Assembly (NCBI GenBank): GCA_031276775.1
Contig: JAISML010000236.1
Location: forward strand, 1 to 9,667
Reading direction: 5' to 3'
Origin: Eubacteriales Family XIII. Incertae Sedis bacterium
Lineage (GTDB): Bacteria; Bacillota; Clostridia; Peptostreptococcales; Anaerovoracaceae
Length of the DNA stretch: 9,667 bases
Both the position numbers and the translations under genes were made by a program. The first letter of the stretch is position 1, and every line of letters begins with the position of its first letter. A model generated the notes under the pieces. It made no database searches and was not told where the DNA came from. It saw only the letters and a program-made list of their open reading frames with translations. Shown in pieces: positions 6,896-9,667 of the stretch.

Positions 6896-7822
6896 ATGAA
6901 TATCGGCAATTTATTCGCCTTGAACGGGAAGATCGAGACCGAAGCGCTCAGCGTCGCAGGGCTTCAGTACGCGCCGATCGGCGCGCAGACCGGACAGGAG
7001 TTGGAACAGAACGTCGAAGAAGTGTTGCGGTACATGAACACGGCCGTCAGCGCTTTCCCCGGCGTCGATCTGTTGGTGTTTCCGGAAGCCTGCTGTCAGG
7101 GTTTTGCACCCACCGATTTTGAGGATGCGCTCTTGGACGAGGACGACCCGCTCATCGCCGCCATTCAAAACCGTTGCGCGGCGCTGTCCGTGTGGGGCGT
7201 GTTCGGTTTCCTGATCCGGGTGCGGGACGGGCAATGTTTTGAAAATCGGGCGGTGGTCATCGACGACCGGGGGAAAATCGTATATGCGTATGCGAAAATG
7301 AATCCGTGGATCCCGTTCGAGAATTCCCGTCCGGGTACGGCTTGCGAGGTATGCGAAGGACCGAAAGGTTCCCGTCTGGGGCTCATCGTGTGTTCGGACG
7401 GAGATTATCCCGAAATGTGGCGCGAAGCGGCGGTCGCCGGCGCCAACGTCATCCTGCGTCCGGCCCACTACATGGATCCTTGGCAGGACGCTTGGGAGAT
7501 CACCAATCGCGCGGGCGCCTATTTCAATCAAGTCTACGTGGTCGCCGTCAACACCGCCGGTTTGGCCAAAAATGAAAACCGTTCCTGTTTCGGGCGCAGC
7601 ATGATCCTCGGGCCCGACGGAAACATCATCACGGCGGCCTCCGTCGGGACGCCCGGCTTGATCAAAGCGGATCTTTATCCGGGCATCATCGACAAAATGC
7701 GCGAGCAAGCGGTTCACAGCAGTCCCATGTATTCCTACGCGCACCGCGGCGCGTCCTGTCCCAATCCGGACGGACGGGAAAGAGGAAAGACGCCTTACCG
7801 CGCGGGCGCGGGGAAAGGTTGA
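6896..7822 (+). CDS. Formamidase/aliphatic-amidase-like nitrilase-superfamily hydrolase
   Basis: Carbon-nitrogen hydrolase predicted to release ammonia from a small amide in the cytoplasm. The nitrilase triad is complete: E64 in VFPEACCQG, K134 in AKMNPWIP and C166 in VCSDGDYPE. The second glutamate typical of the formamidase/amidase branch is probably E142. The stretch from KMNPWIP through RPGTACEVCEGPKGSRLG to ITNRAGAYFNQVYVVAVNTAG follows AmiF/AmiE closely, and YAHRG (281-285) matches the GHRGY region. At 308 residues it lacks the last about 30 residues of AmiF and ends in a short Arg/Gly-rich tail. The ATG at 6896 is preferred because GAGG (6886-6889) is six bases upstream. An in-frame TTG at 6884 overlaps the permease stop and is the alternative. 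The eight-base gap suggests cotranscription with codA and codB. The exact substrate (formamide, acrylamide-like or a ring fragment) is unknown; N-carbamoyl hydrolase activity is possible but the motifs fit it less well. Confidence 0.85.
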   Translation: MNIGNLFALNGKIETEALSVAGLQYAPIGAQTGQELEQNVEEVLRYMNTAVSAFPGVDLLVFPEACCQGFAPTDFEDALLDEDDPLIAAIQNRCAALSVWGVFGFLIRVRDGQCFENRAVVIDDRGKIVYAYAKMNPWIPFENSRPGTACEVCEGPKGSRLGLIVCSDGDYPEMWREAAVAGANVILRPAHYMDPWQDAWEITNRAGAYFNQVYVVAVNTAGLAKNENRSCFGRSMILGPDGNIITAASVGTPGLIKADLYPGIIDKMREQAVHSSPMYSYAHRGASCPNPDGRERGKTPYRAGAGKG

Positions 7823-7887
7823 CGCGGTTCCATGCGCAGCCCGATCTGAAGCGAACCCGGGAATGACCGGTTTGCGCCGGAGGTTCC

Positions 7888-8007
7888 ATGCGGCGGCGAT
7901 GGGATTCATCCTTGCGCCGTCTTTCACGGCGGAGGTTTCGGCGCCAAACGGAACGGATTTCGCGAAACGAAGCGTACGTTCAGGTCAGTACGAATACGAA
8001 AAAGTGA
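7888..8007 (+). CDS. Possible small Arg-rich protein (39 aa)
   Basis: An open frame of 39 codons starts at an ATG preceded by GGAGG four bases upstream and stops at TGA 8005-8007, seven bases before the next possible gene. The product is strongly basic (MRRRWDSSLRRL at the start) and I recognise no family. It could be a real small gene or leader peptide coupled to the 74-residue gene. However, Arg-rich short frames arise easily by chance in GC-rich DNA. The ATG lies in the second copy of an 11-base direct repeat, GGTTCCATGCG (7826-7836 and 7882-7892). Weakly supported. Confidence 0.2.
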   Translation: MRRRWDSSLRRLSRRRFRRQTERISRNEAYVQVSTNTKK

Positions 8008-8014
8008 GGGGACA

Positions 8015-8239
8015 ATGAACAAGGAGCCTTATCCCGGCTTGTTTCACAACATACACAGGGCAATGCGGACCGTCTCTTTCCCGATTGAAAGGACCGCGCT
8101 TTTGGAGCAGGTCGGATCCGTTGAAATACGAACGGATTGGGAGAAAAGCGCCCAAATGAAAACATGGATCGAACCGATCGGGCAGGACGCTTTTTCCTGT
8201 GCCGCGGATTTTTACTGCGCGCTGATCGCGCACATGTGA
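8015..8239 (+). CDS. Small hypothetical protein (74 aa), DUF2795-like
   Basis: A 74-residue soluble protein with no signal peptide or membrane segment. The ATG is preceded by GAGGGG, three bases upstream, a closer spacing than usual. From about residue 13 to the end the pattern IHRAMRTVSFPIERTALLEQV, then WIEPIGQDAFSCAADFYCAL, resembles the small DUF2795 domain as I remember it: a short helix, 'FP' turn, helix, then a late 'F/Y.S.AD' segment. No function is established for that family. The gene stands 192 bases after the amidase and is followed at once by a strong hairpin (8240-8270), which favours a real transcription unit end. The family call is from memory and unverified; it could still be an unrelated or spurious frame. 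Confidence 0.45.
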   Translation: MNKEPYPGLFHNIHRAMRTVSFPIERTALLEQVGSVEIRTDWEKSAQMKTWIEPIGQDAFSCAADFYCALIAHM

Positions 8240-8270
8240 TTTGGAACCGGCGAGGGGCGTCGGTTCCAAA
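8240..8270. repeat. Strong 13-bp inverted repeat (hairpin) after the 74-aa gene
   Basis: TTTGGAACCG (8240-8249) and CGGTTCCAAA (8261-8270) are perfect inverted copies. The pairing continues inwards by one G-U and two G-C pairs, leaving a five-base AGGGG loop. It starts at the base after the stop codon. Neither strand has a T-run behind it, so it is not a classical intrinsic terminator. It may act as an RNA 3' stability element, a factor-dependent end, or a protein-binding site. Confidence 0.6.
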
Positions 8271-8322
8271 GGGCGCCGACAGGAACGCGGGTTTTGTCTT
8301 GGGGAACGCGATATGCGTGATT

Positions 8323-8361
8323 GTTGAAAGAAGCGATTGTGATTGTCGGCGCTTCTTTAAC
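8323..8361. terminator. Hairpin overlapping the nuclease stop codon, probable (bidirectional) terminator
   Basis: AAAGAAGCG (8327-8335) pairs with CGCTTCTTT (8350-8358), extended by GTT (8323-8325) with AAC (8359-8361) around one bulged G. The loop is 14 bases. The TAA stop of the minus-strand nuclease (8359-8357) lies within the stem. The pairs at the open end are A/T-rich on either strand, giving a short U-rich tail in both directions. It sits between two convergent genes, the usual place for a shared terminator, but the T-run is weak. Confidence 0.45.
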
Positions 8362-9586
8362 GCGCATAAACAATGTTAATGGCGGATATTGCATCCATAA
8401 AATCCCCATCGGCGATTTGCATAAACGAGTCATCGTCCAGTCCGACAAACAGGACAAACATAAATTTTCGGAACTCATAAATCTGCTCCCGCGACAGATT
8501 GCATAGCGCTTCTTGGATTACATTTGCCTTGGCAAGCAAACAAATGTGCTGATACGCGCGATCCACTTTCCATGTGTTGCCCAAAGGATGGGCATAACTT
8601 AAATGTTGCGTGGGCGTAAGCGCAATCAAGTTTTCGTAATACGCACAGATGTCAGGGAAGTCGGCTTCGGGGAAAATATGGTGAATGTGGATTGCCTTAT
8701 CCGCATCGTGTCTACCGTCCCTGATTTCCGACATGCCGGCGCGAAACGTGTCGTTAAATGCGCGAACCAGCTTTTTGGCCTTTTGTGACATATAGGCATT
8801 CAATCCGGCGGATGGCGCAAGTCCAAGCTGATCCGCATATTGCCGCCTGGTTAATTCTTTGGGCTTTTCTGAATAAATATCCCGAAAATTGTCGCGATTG
8901 TACATAAGCATATCATATGTGATTTTTCCATGGGACATTTTGCCCTGTTCCGTGCCGCGTTTACCCAACCGGAAAGCAAGCGGGTTGATTACTTTTGTAA
9001 AAATCCTGTGGCACTCCACCGCCCCATTGACGGGCGTATACTGAATAATAAAATTCGTGAATCCGTCTTTTGTGTTTTCATATGCCGTCTTTGTCTGTTT
9101 GACAAAGAAGTCATCGAAAATTCGTTTGATGCCCGAGTCTTCCAAAACTTTCAGGATATACAGTTGCAAAAACGTTAACGCATTGCGTTCGCGAATAGAC
9201 AGATATTCCAAAATCTCATTTTCGGCGATGCAATAGAAGTTCCTTGCGCTTCTCTTGTCTTTTAATAAAACCCCTGCATAGGCGAGCATTTCCATTGGTT
9301 GCTGAAAAAACTTGTCGTATTCGTTTCGTGCCTTGATTTCATCGGGATTCGGCTTTTTGAAAATTGCCTCCACGTTTTCGGTCGTATAGCGATCGTGCCA
9401 AACGTCCGTTGAGGTAAAAAATCCGCCGGGACACCGGTGCGCATACTGTAAAATACAATCCGAAACTATTGTCACCACATCGGATGTGCATTTTTGATCA
9501 ATCCAACGCGCGTTGTGCGATAAACGAATATCATAATTGCGTTTGCGCAAAAACCGCCGGATGTCATCATCATTCAGCCATTTCAT
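8357..9586 (-). CDS. HNH-family nuclease, probable type II restriction endonuclease
   Basis: A 409-residue soluble protein with an HNH (beta-beta-alpha metal) nuclease site near the C-terminus: IHIHHIFPEADFP (299-311), with H302/H303 as metal and general-base candidates, N319 in YYENLIALTP, and H328 in TPTQHLSYAHP. The N-terminal half (YDIRLSHNARWIDQKCTSDVV, 18-38) and the central NTKDGFTNFIIQYTPVNGA (171-189) look like stand-alone restriction enzymes I have seen annotated, but I cannot name the prototype or its recognition site. The ATG at 9586 has AGGAGA about 12 bases upstream, a loose spacing. The same frame is open to the window edge, so an upstream start cannot be excluded. The gene is richer in AT than the codA cluster (a sampled line, 8881-8940, is 22 of 60 GC against 36 of 60 at 5881-5940), suggesting horizontal acquisition. 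A cognate methyltransferase would be expected beyond the right edge. Convergent with the 74-residue gene. Confidence 0.75.
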   Translation of the reverse strand: MKWLNDDDIRRFLRKRNYDIRLSHNARWIDQKCTSDVVTIVSDCILQYAHRCPGGFFTSTDVWHDRYTTENVEAIFKKPNPDEIKARNEYDKFFQQPMEMLAYAGVLLKDKRSARNFYCIAENEILEYLSIRERNALTFLQLYILKVLEDSGIKRIFDDFFVKQTKTAYENTKDGFTNFIIQYTPVNGAVECHRIFTKVINPLAFRLGKRGTEQGKMSHGKITYDMLMYNRDNFRDIYSEKPKELTRRQYADQLGLAPSAGLNAYMSQKAKKLVRAFNDTFRAGMSEIRDGRHDADKAIHIHHIFPEADFPDICAYYENLIALTPTQHLSYAHPLGNTWKVDRAYQHICLLAKANVIQEALCNLSREQIYEFRKFMFVLFVGLDDDSFMQIADGDFMDAISAINIVYAR

Positions 9587-9667
9587 ATACCGTTTGTCTC
9601 TCCTGCGACAAGTCTCCCGAAGAAAAACACCGAATTCCCATCGACATTCAGTGAGCGCGTTTGACGA
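9587..9667 (-). other. Upstream edge of the nuclease gene; possible end of a coupled upstream gene
   Basis: Two minus-strand frames run from the window edge to the nuclease start without a stop. One is in frame with the nuclease and contains no ATG, GTG or TTG. The other ends in a TGA that overlaps the nuclease ATG as ATGA, the arrangement typical of translational coupling; it would end GNSVFFFGRLVAGETNGI. With only 81 bases present this may be chance. I cannot assign a product. Confidence 0.25.

Noticed and set aside
6911..7927. Minus-strand frame of 338 codons opposite the amidase gene
   Set aside because: The opposite strand encodes a complete nitrilase triad and family motifs; this frame shows none.

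Overview
The window looks like chromosomal DNA from a moderately GC-rich Firmicute, probably a clostridium. The reasons are a tRNA-sensing T-box leader in front of leuA, two sigma-A type promoters with 17-base spacers, and strong AGGAGG-type ribosome binding sites. No tRNA or rRNA gene, CRISPR array or recognisable insertion sequence is visible.

Left part (1-3800, minus strand): a leucine biosynthesis operon, leuA-leuC-leuD, with leuD cut by the window edge. It is transcribed leftwards from a near-consensus promoter (TTGACA-17-TATACT) at 3770-3798. The roughly 370-base leader is a T-box riboswitch with a probable CUC (leucine) specifier, a canonical T-box sequence and a U6-tailed terminator, so the operon should be switched on when tRNA-Leu is uncharged. 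leuC has a well-supported start that adds 34 residues before the usual family N-terminus.

Middle part (4034-7822, plus strand): a divergent three-gene cluster, probably one operon, with a promoter at 4040-4068 and a 12-base palindrome just inside the predicted transcript. It encodes a CodA-family cytosine deaminase with a TTG start, a CodB-like NCS1 permease and a formamidase/aliphatic-amidase-like nitrilase-superfamily enzyme. Together they suggest uptake of a nucleobase, deamination, and further ammonia release from a small amide. The deaminase keeps every metal and catalytic residue of E. coli CodA but has Val where CodA has Asp314, the residue known to exclude 5-methylcytosine. A 5-methylcytosine-deaminating enzyme is therefore a specific and testable prediction, and the most interesting point in the window.

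Right part (7823-9667): a short stretch with two small possible genes (one 39 residues and Arg-rich, one 74 residues and DUF2795-like), a strong 13-base-pair hairpin directly after the second, and then a convergent minus-strand gene for a 409-residue HNH nuclease that resembles a type II restriction endonuclease. This last gene is visibly richer in AT than the rest and is probably acquired DNA. Its partner genes, such as a methyltransferase, would lie beyond the right edge. A hairpin overlapping its stop codon probably ends transcription.
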